Below, in pieces: positions 9,302 to 16,939 of a DNA stretch of 64,000 bases. The notes beneath the pieces were generated by a model, which was not told where the DNA came from, did not search any database, and saw only the letters and a program-made list of their open reading frames with translations. The stretch is from assembly GCF_021602155.1 (NCBI RefSeq), contig NZ_BQHY01000002.1:372001-436000 (forward strand). Direction: 5' to 3'. The translations under genes and the position numbers were made by a program. Source of the stretch: Pseudomonas parakoreensis (GTDB lineage Bacteria; Pseudomonadota; Gammaproteobacteria; Pseudomonadales; Pseudomonadaceae). Position 1 is the first letter of the stretch. The number at the start of each line of letters is the position of its first letter.

Positions 9302-9811
9302 TTATCGACGACGCAGACGGGCCATGCTCAGGGTGTCGACCCATTGCCCGTCACGCACGGCGTAGTCACGGAACAGGCCCTCGGTCTCGAAGCCGAACTT
9401 GCGGTAGAGCCCGATGGCCGCCTCGTTGTCGGCGTACACCGAAAGCTCGACCCGGTGCAGGTTCATCCAGTTGTCCGCCACGTCCAGCGCCGCTGCCAGC
9501 AGCTTCGAACCGACGCCCTTGCCCTGCCACGCCAGCGCAACGGCCATGCCGACACTGCCGGCGTGGCTGCGACGAATCCGCGAAAAAGCCTCCAGTCCGA
9601 GATGCCCGATCACCGCACCTTGATGCAGCGCCACCAGTTTCACCATCCGCTCATTTTCCGGCATCAGTCGTTGGCGCCAGATCTCGGCAGACTGAAACGG
9701 CATCTGCAACACCTGCCGGGTCACGGCCGGGTCGTTGTAAAGCGCGGTGACGCCCTCGACGTGGGATTCGCTGAAGCGTTCGAGGTGAATGGCGGGGTTG
9801 TGCTCAGGCAT
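9302..9811 (-). CDS. GNAT family N-acetyltransferase
   Basis: A 169-aa single GNAT domain that transfers an acetyl group from acetyl-CoA to an unknown amine. The acetyl-CoA loop is visible as ALAWQGKGVGSKLLAAALDV, with strand motifs RVELSVYADNEAAIGLYRKFGF near the C-terminus. The ATG at 9811 follows a GGAGGGATC ribosome-binding site. An in-frame extension to 9931 is rejected because it reads into the repeated leader. The first 13 codons and upstream flank recur as a remnant at 13236-13275, so this gene's 5' end was one boundary of the tandem duplication described below. Confidence 0.88.
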   Translation of the reverse strand: MPEHNPAIHLERFSESHVEGVTALYNDPAVTRQVLQMPFQSAEIWRQRLMPENERMVKLVALHQGAVIGHLGLEAFSRIRRSHAGSVGMAVALAWQGKGVGSKLLAAALDVADNWMNLHRVELSVYADNEAAIGLYRKFGFETEGLFRDYAVRDGQWVDTLSMARLRRR

Positions 9812-9996
9812 GAAAGATCCCTCCTGGATCAGTGCGTGGCCGGTCACTTTAAACTGCTTCTTCACGGACTCGCCACGACTGTTTAAAGCCGTTGACCGAA
9901 ACGTCCGGTGAGCCACAACGCCTTGCGCCATTGCCTACGCATCCGCCAGAATCCGCCGGCTTGTACGCCTTGAGGGCCGGCTCTATCGTTTCCGGG

Positions 9997-10198
9997 TCGC
10001 TGATGAATCAGCGATCGGGTTTAGCAGCTCGGCAATTCTCAAGGCACGCTGGTTTCGCCATTTCTGTTTTATGGCGGCTTGCGTGGGGCACTTCGGTGCG
10101 CCGGGATCCTTGAGCCTGGACTGCTAACCCGCGTACAGCCGCCACCCCATTCGTTTAGCAGCGATGGATGACGGCTCCATTTCTCAAGGAGCTTCACC
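9997..10198 (+). promoter_or_regulatory. Structured leader RNA candidate, copy 1
   Basis: After an 18-nt hairpin (TCGCTGAT-GA-ATCAGCGA, 9997-10014), three short elements recur. A: TTAGCAG at 10021-10027, complement CTGCTAA at 10121-10127, sense again at 10155-10161. B: CTCAAGG at 10038-10044, complement CCTTGAG at 10108-10114, sense again at 10183-10189. C: GGCGGCT at 10073-10079, complement AGCCGCC at 10137-10143, GACGGCT at 10170-10176. A central GCAC-TTCG-GTGC hairpin is at 10088-10099. The last B element overlaps the Shine-Dalgarno AAGGAG (10186-10191), 7 nt before ATG 10199. Alternative pairings could expose or hide the ribosome site. Compare with copy 2 for covariation. Confidence 0.65.
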
Positions 10199-10569
10199 AT
10201 GATCAAACCAACGCCAAACCCACCCGAACCGACACCACCTCGCCTTACGAATCCGTGGATTCGAAGACCTTCCACGAAGCCGCCGAACGCGCCCTCGACC
10301 ACTACTTCAATCCCCTGCTCCCCAGAAAACCGCTGCTCAAACCCAACACCCGCTACCTCATCGCCCCCGGCATCGACAGCGAAGAACTGCTGGCCGACGC
10401 CTGCGAAACCCTGACCTCGGCTAAAACCATGGCCGCCGACTTCGCCGGGCTGGTAGACGGCTCGCATCGGCATGTGCTGCTGGGGATTGCGCAACTGATC
10501 ATGCTGGCGGAACTGGCGGTGAACCGGGTGCTGGATAATCTGGATGTGGCGGCTGAACCTCAGCCCTGA
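10199..10569 (+). pseudogene. DUF6124-type small protein, copy 1, apparently frameshifted
   Basis: This is the copy-1 counterpart of the intact 123-aa gene at 13657. ATG 10199 has the strong Shine-Dalgarno AAGGAG and reads MIKPTPNPPE as in copy 2. One A is then missing near 10227 (CCCGAACC against CCCGAAACC), and the frame diverges and stops at about 10414. The conserved remainder (TSPYESVDSK to DNLDVAAEPQP) is open in the other frame. That frame could start at ATG 10168, which has no good ribosome site, giving a 133-aa protein with a different N-terminus. It is either a pseudogene, a start-switched gene or a sequencing error. Confidence 0.6.
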
Positions 10570-10581
10570 GTGTTGAAACTG

Positions 10582-10607
10582 AAACGGCCCCTTCGCGGGC
10601 CGTTTTT
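10582..10607 (+). terminator. Rho-independent terminator
   Basis: Hairpin AAACGGCCC-CTTCGC-GGGCCGTTT followed by TT, 12 nt after the DUF6124 stop. It separates the small gene from the downstream Ig-like gene. A diverged equivalent lies at 14040-14064. Confidence 0.85.
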
Positions 10608-10657
10608 GCGTCTGCAGGAAAACTGTTCATTGATGACCATTCGTCTTGAAACCACGC

Positions 10658-10681
10658 TCACCTGTCAGATCTGACAGGTGA
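10658..10681. promoter_or_regulatory. 24-bp perfect palindrome upstream of the Ig-like gene, copy 1
   Basis: A perfect inverted repeat with half-site TCACCTGTCAGA and no spacer, 72 nt before the start of the large repeat gene. It is identical to the element at 14116-14139 although the flanking bases differ. This suggests a protein operator or a processed hairpin rather than chance. No regulator is identified. Confidence 0.6.
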
Positions 10682-10753
10682 CGGTTCTTTTCTATCGCGG
10701 TGTGATGGGGCACGTCCCGAAGATAGCTACGCACCCTACGCCAGGAGAGCAGC

Positions 10754-13195
10754 ATGAGCACGAGCATCAACATCAATTCGACACAGATCAGCGCCTTGCT
10801 CCAGCTATATCCGATGGCCATCCCGGGCGCAGTAGAAAACCTGCAACCGCCAGGGGCCTACCATCTCGGCATTCCCGAAAGCATTCATTCGCCATCCACC
10901 AAACTCTTCATGGTGATCGACCCGGTCACGTTGTTTTCTACTCCCTCTGAAGCAGGTAACTCCGTAAGGCTGTGGGTCAACGGCCAGGCGACATCCGTGA
11001 TCAAGCCGATCAAGCCGGGCGAAGAGAACAACCGCATTTTTATGGAGTTGCTTTGGGGAGTGATGAAGGATGGCCTCAATACGCTGTACTACGAAGTCAC
11101 CCGGGTCAGCGGTAATAAAGATCAATCCACCCCGATACTGAATGTGCTGTTCAACAACCCGGTCTCCGGTATCACGGTCAGCCATCCGGCCAGCATTGGC
11201 CCGGGGCAGCCGGCCACGTTCACCCTCACGCGCGACTACCCGCGCGAATATGACGTGATGACGCTGACCGTGGGGACGTGGAGCAAAACAATTCCCTACG
11301 TCCATCCTGCCAACCCGGTTACCTACACCCTGACGACCCTTGACCTCCAGCAGATCGGTGACGGTACTCGTTCAGTGAGCGCCACCAATGAAGATCAACT
11401 GAGTAACCTCAGAGTGTCGCCGACGACCTCCATCGTCATCACTGCCAACACACTTGTTTTACCGCCCCCTTCCGTCACAGGGCAGACAGGCAACAACTTC
11501 AATCCGACGTTGCAGAATGTCGAGGGAGTGGTGCCTGCGGGCACTTTGCTGCCCAGCGACAAGATCCACTTCGTGTGGGAGGGCGCGATCAGTGCGCCAG
11601 GGGCTTCCTTCACCAGTCCGCAACGCCTGGTCAGTGCCGGTCTGAAATTCGTGGTACCGCGCTCGGTGCTGGCCTACAGTCTGGGCAACGGGATCAAGGT
11701 CTCCTATGTCATCGAACGCAATGGTGTTACGACCTCGTCGAAAGTCTTGCCACTGAATATCCTGCCATTGCCCGCCACGGCGTTGGTCCCTCCGAAGATT
11801 GTGGAAGCGGACGCGAACAACGTGCTGGACGTTATCGCGCTGGGCGCGAAGAACGCGACGATGCACGCCTTGCTCTGGACGCTGATTGCCGATGGCATGC
11901 CGTGCTGGCTTTCGCTGGAGGGCAAGAAGGCGGACGGCACGGCGCACAATCTGGTCTTGTGGAATGGTCTGCCGGCGCGGGTCAATCCGACTTGGGTCAG
12001 CCAGGGTTTCTGGCCTCAAGCGTTGGTGAACAGTTACTTGAAGCAGCTGGGAGATGGCACTTCACTGATCATCAAGTTCGCGGTGTCGATGGACATGAGC
12101 AATGTCAGGGCGACGGCCGTGGAGTTTCCGGATCGGGCCTACATGATCAAGGCTGTGGCACTGGTCGTGCCGACCATCGGCAACGTGAACGAGGACACCG
12201 CCACCGGTAAACCTGTTGCGGGCGCAGGATTCACCACAGCGACCACGCTGGTGATTAGAGGCAAGCTGAGCCCTGGCCAGCAGGGCGAGTTGTACGATGG
12301 CAGCGGCGCGAGCGCGAAGCCGTTGGGCAAGATGACCGCCAACTCGGCGGGAGACTATTCGATCACCATCACGGTCGCTCAGGGCGCCCATCGGTTCTAC
12401 ATTCAGTCGCTGTATCACCCCGGGACTGTGTACTCCAATGTCTGGACCCTGACTGTGGTGGCCAACGTCAACGCAATCATTGACTGGATAAAAGAAAACA
12501 GCGCCACCGGTGCACTCGTTCCGAAGGGAGGGTCGACCACGGCGACCACGCTGGTGATCAGCGGTAAAGCGAGTGCCGGTCACACGCTCCAGTTGCTGGA
12601 TCATGCTGCCTTTAAAGCCACGATCCCGGTCGATGTTAAAGGCGTTTACACTTACACACTCACGGGCCAGGCACCGGGGGAGCACAGTTATACGGTAAAA
12701 GCGAATTATGGGAGTGGAGTGGAGTCTTCAGCGTGGGCTCTCAGAATTATCCTGTTTTCTCCACTATATGATCTGACTGACTTTAATGATCTATCAATGC
12801 GTGGTTGGATAAAAGGTCCTGCAGGTAGGGAACTCCAATTCTGGCCTACTCAAGATCGCCCTGGATATCATTTATTTAACAATACTTCCGGCTCGGGCTC
12901 TCATGCTGGAACAGTGTTGTCGAAGGAATTTGAGGTTTTCAGCGGACGAACATATGAATTTAGAGTAACCGCAAAAAAAGTTAATCCCGGCACACCTAAT
13001 GATGCACTTTTAGTTTTGTACATTGGAAATAGTGCTTCTTCAACATTTAGAATTTCCAGTAATCCGTTTCAGGATTATTCATTTAGAGCTGCGGCCCTGA
13101 CAACGGGAAAAATTGCTTTTCAGATTGTCAATCTTCAAAGTGCTATGGATGGTAACGACTATGATATTGATAGCCTTCTGGTTCGATCATTGTGA
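10754..13195 (+). CDS. Large Ig-like repeat protein, copy 1
   Basis: An 813-aa protein of unknown function built of beta-sandwich, Ig-like modules. Two tandem repeats of about 100 aa are clear near residues 480-660 (FTTATTLVIRGK and STTATTLVISGK). The last 140 residues form a different jelly-roll or carbohydrate-binding-like module. Their DNA (from about 12760) is clearly AT-richer than the rest, as if grafted on. I see no signal peptide, no two-partner-secretion domain and no membrane anchor. It shares blocks with the copy-2 protein (LYYEV.R.S.N...STP.L..LFN and RAY). ATG 10754 has CAGGAGAG upstream. Adhesin-like or extracellular function is only a guess. Confidence 0.75.
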   Translation: MSTSININSTQISALLQLYPMAIPGAVENLQPPGAYHLGIPESIHSPSTKLFMVIDPVTLFSTPSEAGNSVRLWVNGQATSVIKPIKPGEENNRIFMELLWGVMKDGLNTLYYEVTRVSGNKDQSTPILNVLFNNPVSGITVSHPASIGPGQPATFTLTRDYPREYDVMTLTVGTWSKTIPYVHPANPVTYTLTTLDLQQIGDGTRSVSATNEDQLSNLRVSPTTSIVITANTLVLPPPSVTGQTGNNFNPTLQNVEGVVPAGTLLPSDKIHFVWEGAISAPGASFTSPQRLVSAGLKFVVPRSVLAYSLGNGIKVSYVIERNGVTTSSKVLPLNILPLPATALVPPKIVEADANNVLDVIALGAKNATMHALLWTLIADGMPCWLSLEGKKADGTAHNLVLWNGLPARVNPTWVSQGFWPQALVNSYLKQLGDGTSLIIKFAVSMDMSNVRATAVEFPDRAYMIKAVALVVPTIGNVNEDTATGKPVAGAGFTTATTLVIRGKLSPGQQGELYDGSGASAKPLGKMTANSAGDYSITITVAQGAHRFYIQSLYHPGTVYSNVWTLTVVANVNAIIDWIKENSATGALVPKGGSTTATTLVISGKASAGHTLQLLDHAAFKATIPVDVKGVYTYTLTGQAPGEHSYTVKANYGSGVESSAWALRIILFSPLYDLTDFNDLSMRGWIKGPAGRELQFWPTQDRPGYHLFNNTSGSGSHAGTVLSKEFEVFSGRTYEFRVTAKKVNPGTPNDALLVLYIGNSASSTFRISSNPFQDYSFRAAALTTGKIAFQIVNLQSAMDGNDYDIDSLLVRSL

Positions 13196-13198
13196 TTT

Positions 13199-13235
13199 TT
13201 TTAGGGAATGATAAAGGGGACGCATTTATTTAATT
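13199..13235. repeat. GGGGACGCATTTATTT boundary motif
   Basis: A short AT-rich stretch containing GGGGACGCATTTATTTAATT lies exactly between the end of the copy-1 Ig gene and the duplicated GNAT fragment. Variants (GGGACGGATTTATTT) recur at 16861-16935 after copy 2. It may mark the recombination ends of the duplication. Confidence 0.5.
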
Positions 13236-13461
13236 CTGAAGCGCTCGAAGTGAATGGCGGGGTCGTGCTCAGGCATGAGAAATCCCTCCTGGATCAGTGC
13301 GTGGCCGCTCAATGTAAACCGCTTCTTCACGGATTCGCCACGACTGTTTAAAGCCGTTGACCGAAACGTCCGGTAAGCCACAACGCCTTGCGCCATTGCC
13401 TACGCATCCGCCAGAATCCGCCGGCTTGTACGCCTTGAGGGTGGGCTCTATCGTCTCCGGG

Positions 13462-13656
13462 TCGCTGATGAATCAGCGATCGGGTCTCGCAGCCCGCGAT
13501 CTCTAGACGCACAACATCCTCCAGTTTTATGGCGGCTGTACGTGGGAGACCCTCGGGTCTGCCGGTTCTAGAGTCCCGGTCTGCGACCCGCGTATAGCTG
13601 CCCCCCCTTCGTATCGCAGCGAATCGTGGCGGCTCCATGACTCTGGAGATTCAATC
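13462..13656 (+). promoter_or_regulatory. Structured leader RNA candidate, copy 2
   Basis: Same architecture as at 9997, with different bases. A: TCGCAG 13487-13492, CTGCGA 13581-13586, TCGCAG 13614-13619. B: CTCTAGA 13501-13507, TCTAGAG 13567-13573, CTCTGGA 13641-13647. C: GGCGGCT 13531-13537, AGCTGCC 13596-13602, GGCGGCT 13628-13634. The central hairpin AGACC-CTCG-GGTCT (13547-13560) replaces GCAC-TTCG-GTGC. The 5' palindromic hairpin (13462-13479) is unchanged. The changes keep all pairings, with G-U in the last B pair, which argues for selection on RNA structure. The final B element overlaps the likely ribosome site before ATG 13657. Confidence 0.65.
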
Positions 13657-14028
13657 ATGATCAAACCAACACCAAACCCACCCGAAACCGACTCGACCTC
13701 GCCCTACGAAACCCTCGATTCAAAGAAATTCCACGAAGCCGCCGACCGCGCCCTCGACCACTACCTCAATCCGTTCCACCCCAGAAAGCCGCTGCTCAAA
13801 CCCATCACCCGCTACCTCATCGCCCCCGGCGTCCCGAATGAAGAACTGCTGGCCGACGCCTGCGAAAACCTGACCTCGGCCAAAACCCTGGCCAGCGATT
13901 TTGCCGGGATGATCGATACGCCGCGGCGGCATGTGCTGCTGGGCATCGGGCAACTGATCATGCTGGCGGAACTGGCGGTGAACCGGGTGCTGGATAATCT
14001 GGATGTGGCGGCTGAACCTCAGCCCTGA
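13657..14028 (+). CDS. DUF6124-type small protein, copy 2
   Basis: A 123-aa cytoplasmic protein of a Pseudomonas-restricted small family (DUF6124 as I recall it). It has a Pro-rich N-terminus MIKPTPNPPETDSTSPYE, a helical block LDSKKFHEAADRALDHYLNP, and a C-terminal pair of helices ending RVLDNLDVAAEPQP. No signal peptide. Function is not known; relatives also begin with the KPTPNPPE motif. Its translation may be controlled by the structured leader upstream. A terminator follows within 15 nt. Confidence 0.8.
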   Translation: MIKPTPNPPETDSTSPYETLDSKKFHEAADRALDHYLNPFHPRKPLLKPITRYLIAPGVPNEELLADACENLTSAKTLASDFAGMIDTPRRHVLLGIGQLIMLAELAVNRVLDNLDVAAEPQP

Positions 14029-14039
14029 GTGATGAAACC

Positions 14040-14064
14040 AAAACGGCCCCGCATGGGCCGTTTT
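14040..14064 (+). terminator. Rho-independent terminator
   Basis: AAAACGGCCC-CGCAT-GGGCCGTTTT, directly after the copy-2 DUF6124 gene. The loop differs from copy 1 while the stem is conserved. Confidence 0.85.
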
Positions 14065-14115
14065 CGCGTCTGTAGGAAAACCGTTCTCCGACGACCATTC
14101 GTCTTGAAACAGCGC

Positions 14116-14139
14116 TCACCTGTCAGATCTGACAGGTGA
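14116..14139. promoter_or_regulatory. 24-bp perfect palindrome upstream of the Ig-like gene, copy 2
   Basis: Identical to the element at 10658-10681 (half-site TCACCTGTCAGA), 59 nt before ATG 14199. Conservation of all 24 bases next to diverged flanks supports a functional site. Confidence 0.6.
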
Positions 14140-14198
14140 CGCTTTCACGTATCCAGCGTTTGATGACGCCTGCATCCCTACCTCGCCGGAGCATCGAC

Positions 14199-16760
14199 AT
14201 GACTACGCCTACCTCACTGCAAAACACCAATCTGGTGCTGGCACCTCCTTTCGTGCAGGGCGCCACTGATTCAGTTATCGGCGCGCGCATCGGTGTCCCG
14301 CTTGCCATTTACAATCTGGTGCCCGACGGCCTGGGCGCGAGAGTTCGAATCGATCCGCCACTGGCAGGCACGGTCGATCCGACTGATACCATCGTGCTGA
14401 AGCTAAAGGGTGAGGTGGCGCCACTGGACAGCAAGCCTGTCGGCAACCCGGACGCCCCGATTGAAATGCGTATTCCAGTGGGGCGACTGCACTCCGACCG
14501 AGTCAACGAGCTGTACTACGAAATTTTTCGCAACAGCCAGAACTTCAGCTCTTCCACGCCGATGCTGGAAGCGCTCTTCAACATGATCCGGCCTGGCTTG
14601 AAAGACGTCCGCCCCGATATCGTGGGCCATTCCGAACTCGGCATGACGCTGCCTGACGAGATCAAGAATGGCGTCGGGCCAGGGTTTGTCAGCGCACAGG
14701 TGTGCTTCACCTATCCCTATTGCCGGGCCTACGACACGATCACACTCAAGTGCAATGGGGAGATCGTCACTTTCGAAGTGGGCGCCAACGACGCACCGCA
14801 ACCACCTGACCCCGGCTCGCCGGCACCGACCACCGTGTGTTTTATCGTGGATCGCGCATTCCTCGACAAGGCCATCAGGCCGAGCGGCAAACTGGACTTT
14901 TCATTCACCGTGACTGACCAACTCCTCAATACACCCGACCCCGACGCCGTGTGGTCAGCCTCGCAAACCGTCGACGAGGACCTGGACGGCAAACGCTTGC
15001 AGGGGGTGATCTATCGTGAACGCCCGAACGATCCTGGCGATGTGTCCGAGATCATCGACCTGGAGTTACTGGGTACCAATCGACTGCAAGTGATTGTGCT
15101 GACCAACGACCCGCGCCTGCTTGCGGGGGATGTCATCGATGGAACCTATACGGCAAGCGCTGAAGGTAAACTCGACGTCGTGGTGCCGTTGAAGGGAGTT
15201 GTGGAAGCCGACGAGTTCGGACAGAAAAAGGTCTTGATCCTGTGGGTAGACAATAACAAGGTGATCGCCGGCAGCACAGTGAAGAGCATGTATGCGGTGC
15301 TGCGCAATGGCACATCTATCGGCCAATCGGTCGCGGCCATGGCCCGAGTGGTGGGTGAAGGGTTACCGGATCTGCTGCCACCACGTTTTCAGAAATCGGT
15401 GGGTGGTGTTCTGGACCCGTTGGATCCCGCTAACCTGAAAGGTGCAAACGGCCAGGTGGAAGTGCTCGGTTTCCGTTCAGGCGATGTCGTAAAACTGATT
15501 GGCTCTTGGGCTGGCTCACCGACATTCGATTTCAAACCATTGAATTCCGCAAGCCGGGCCAACTTTCCTTTGGACAGCGCATTTCTCGCGGCGAACATGG
15601 GTAAACAGTTGAAGTTACGTTATGTACTGCAACGTAGTGGCAAGCTGTACGACTCGCAAGTACTGGACGCCTCAGTAAAGAGAATTGCGGATCACGATCC
15701 GAGACTGCCTGTGCCGACGATTGATGGGAACGACACATCTAACCTGGACGCTACAAAACTGCTTCCGTCCTCCGTGCTTCAGTTGCCGGCGTATGCACAT
15801 CAAGTGTCGGGACAGAGCGGATGGTTACGCTATGAGGGGGTGGACAGCAAGGGTAATCCGGTCTTCCACGACGACCTGAATGGTGACGCCCTGAGCGCCG
15901 GACCGGGACTGGTCCGGCCTGTACCGTTGACTTGGTTGCAAGGGCTCATGGATGGCAGTGTGTTCACCATCCTGTTCAGTTTGAACTATGACGGGGTGGC
16001 CAATGCGGGATTGGCGGTGAAGTTTCCGGTTCGCAGTTACACCGTTCAGGCACAGCCTGAGGTCGTGGTGGCGTTTCTCAATGCGCCTTACACCGCTACG
16101 ACGGGCGAACAGGTGACGGGGATTGAACTGCTTGTCACTCAGGCAGGGCTGCCCAGTGCAGGACAGACTGTCACCATCACCTTGCCACAGGGGACGACGT
16201 TTGCCGGAGGGGCGGGAACCAAGGACTTCGTGACCGGCGTTGACGGGAAGATAGCGGTTAATGGGGTTAAGGCGGGGAGTGTGGAAGGGGATCATTCAAT
16301 TACTGCTGTCAGTGGTAGAGCAACGGCCAGCGCGAGGTTGAGCATTCGTGCGGATGAAGGAGAAGTGATCGATCATACGGACTTCACTAATGGTACAAAT
16401 GGTTGGTCGGTTCATAGCGGAGCTCAGACATTAATGAAGGAAGGCCAAGATGGATTCTTACGATTCATCTCCGGTACCAATTCCCTCTCAGCCATTACTA
16501 AGACATTCAGCTTAACCAAAGGAAAATACCAACTCACAATAACAGCGAGAACGACTCATCAAACTTCGAACTTATGGTATCTTTTCCATAATGCCTGGGC
16601 AACAGCGCCGCTCGGCACATTCTGGAGCGAAGTTAGCAGCGAACTAACCTTAAGCGCAGACGTAAATAAATCCGTATCTTGCGGCTTTCCACGGGCAGGT
16701 ACCAATGGCAATCTGGGCGACATAACCTCTATAAAAATTATAAAACTAAAGGCCAATTAA
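14199..16760 (+). CDS. Large Ig-like repeat protein, copy 2
   Basis: An 853-aa paralogue of the protein encoded at 10754. It shares order and blocks (ELYYEIFRNSQNFSSSTPML, CRAYDTITLK, KFPVRSYTVQA) but has low overall identity. Around residues 630-710 lies a Big-1/invasin-like module (GLPSAGQTVTITLPQGTTF and VTGVDGKIAVNGVKAG). The C-terminal module of about 130 residues (HTDFTNGTNGWSVHSG onward) is AT-rich and unrelated to that of copy 1. No secretion signal seen. ATG 14199 was preferred to an in-frame TTG or ATG farther up because CCGGAGC lies 7 nt before it and the palindrome would otherwise be coding. Function unknown. Confidence 0.75.
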   Translation: MTTPTSLQNTNLVLAPPFVQGATDSVIGARIGVPLAIYNLVPDGLGARVRIDPPLAGTVDPTDTIVLKLKGEVAPLDSKPVGNPDAPIEMRIPVGRLHSDRVNELYYEIFRNSQNFSSSTPMLEALFNMIRPGLKDVRPDIVGHSELGMTLPDEIKNGVGPGFVSAQVCFTYPYCRAYDTITLKCNGEIVTFEVGANDAPQPPDPGSPAPTTVCFIVDRAFLDKAIRPSGKLDFSFTVTDQLLNTPDPDAVWSASQTVDEDLDGKRLQGVIYRERPNDPGDVSEIIDLELLGTNRLQVIVLTNDPRLLAGDVIDGTYTASAEGKLDVVVPLKGVVEADEFGQKKVLILWVDNNKVIAGSTVKSMYAVLRNGTSIGQSVAAMARVVGEGLPDLLPPRFQKSVGGVLDPLDPANLKGANGQVEVLGFRSGDVVKLIGSWAGSPTFDFKPLNSASRANFPLDSAFLAANMGKQLKLRYVLQRSGKLYDSQVLDASVKRIADHDPRLPVPTIDGNDTSNLDATKLLPSSVLQLPAYAHQVSGQSGWLRYEGVDSKGNPVFHDDLNGDALSAGPGLVRPVPLTWLQGLMDGSVFTILFSLNYDGVANAGLAVKFPVRSYTVQAQPEVVVAFLNAPYTATTGEQVTGIELLVTQAGLPSAGQTVTITLPQGTTFAGGAGTKDFVTGVDGKIAVNGVKAGSVEGDHSITAVSGRATASARLSIRADEGEVIDHTDFTNGTNGWSVHSGAQTLMKEGQDGFLRFISGTNSLSAITKTFSLTKGKYQLTITARTTHQTSNLWYLFHNAWATAPLGTFWSEVSSELTLSADVNKSVSCGFPRAGTNGNLGDITSIKIIKLKAN

Positions 16761-16812
16761 CCCGACACATCTAATACAGCAAAAAAAATGAAAAATGGAC
16801 AAGGAAAAAGTG

Positions 16813-16935
16813 GACGGACTTATTAAATTAATCCCGTCTTTTTTACGAGAAAATAAAAGGTGACGGATTTATTTGGCTGCAATAAAAGCAAATAAACGGG
16901 ACGGATTTATTTAACTGGATAAATCCGTCTTTTTT
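16813..16935. terminator. AT-rich hairpins downstream of the duplicated units
   Basis: A perfect 11-bp stem GACGGATTTAT / ATAAATCCGTC (16900-16929) is followed by TTTTTT. A weaker stem is at 16813-16838, also followed by a T run. Together they probably terminate the + strand Ig gene. The GGACGGATTTATTT sequence links them to the boundary motif at 13199-13235. The 180-base gap holds nothing else. Confidence 0.6.
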
Positions 16936-16939
16936 ACCG

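Larger units (their letters stand above)
9776..13235 (+). repeat. Tandem duplicated accessory unit, copy 1
   Basis: The unit comprises the GNAT 5' end and its upstream flank, a structured leader, a DUF6124-type gene, a terminator, a 24-bp palindrome and a large Ig-like repeat gene. Copy 2 begins at 13236 with the same order. The first 250 bases and the DUF6124 3' half are nearly identical between copies. The leader stems, the small-gene 5' end and the large genes have diverged, so the duplication is not recent. Boundaries were drawn by eye. Confidence 0.8.
13236..16935 (+). repeat. Tandem duplicated accessory unit, copy 2
   Basis: It begins with a remnant of the GNAT gene 5' end (reverse strand, 13236-13275, encoding MPEHDPAIHFERF and then lost). 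The same upstream flank follows, then the leader, an intact DUF6124-type gene, a terminator, a palindrome and the second large gene. The GNAT fragment shows copy 2 arose from copy 1 rather than the reverse. Confidence 0.8.

Noticed and set aside
13348-13638. 96-codon minus-strand frame upstream of DUF6124 copy 2
   Set aside because: It coincides with the structured leader, and the equivalent frame in copy 1 is not conserved as protein while RNA pairing is.
10754-16760. Ig-like giants as cargo of the nearby TpsB
   Set aside because: Neither protein has a signal peptide or the N-terminal TPS domain that TpsB substrates need.
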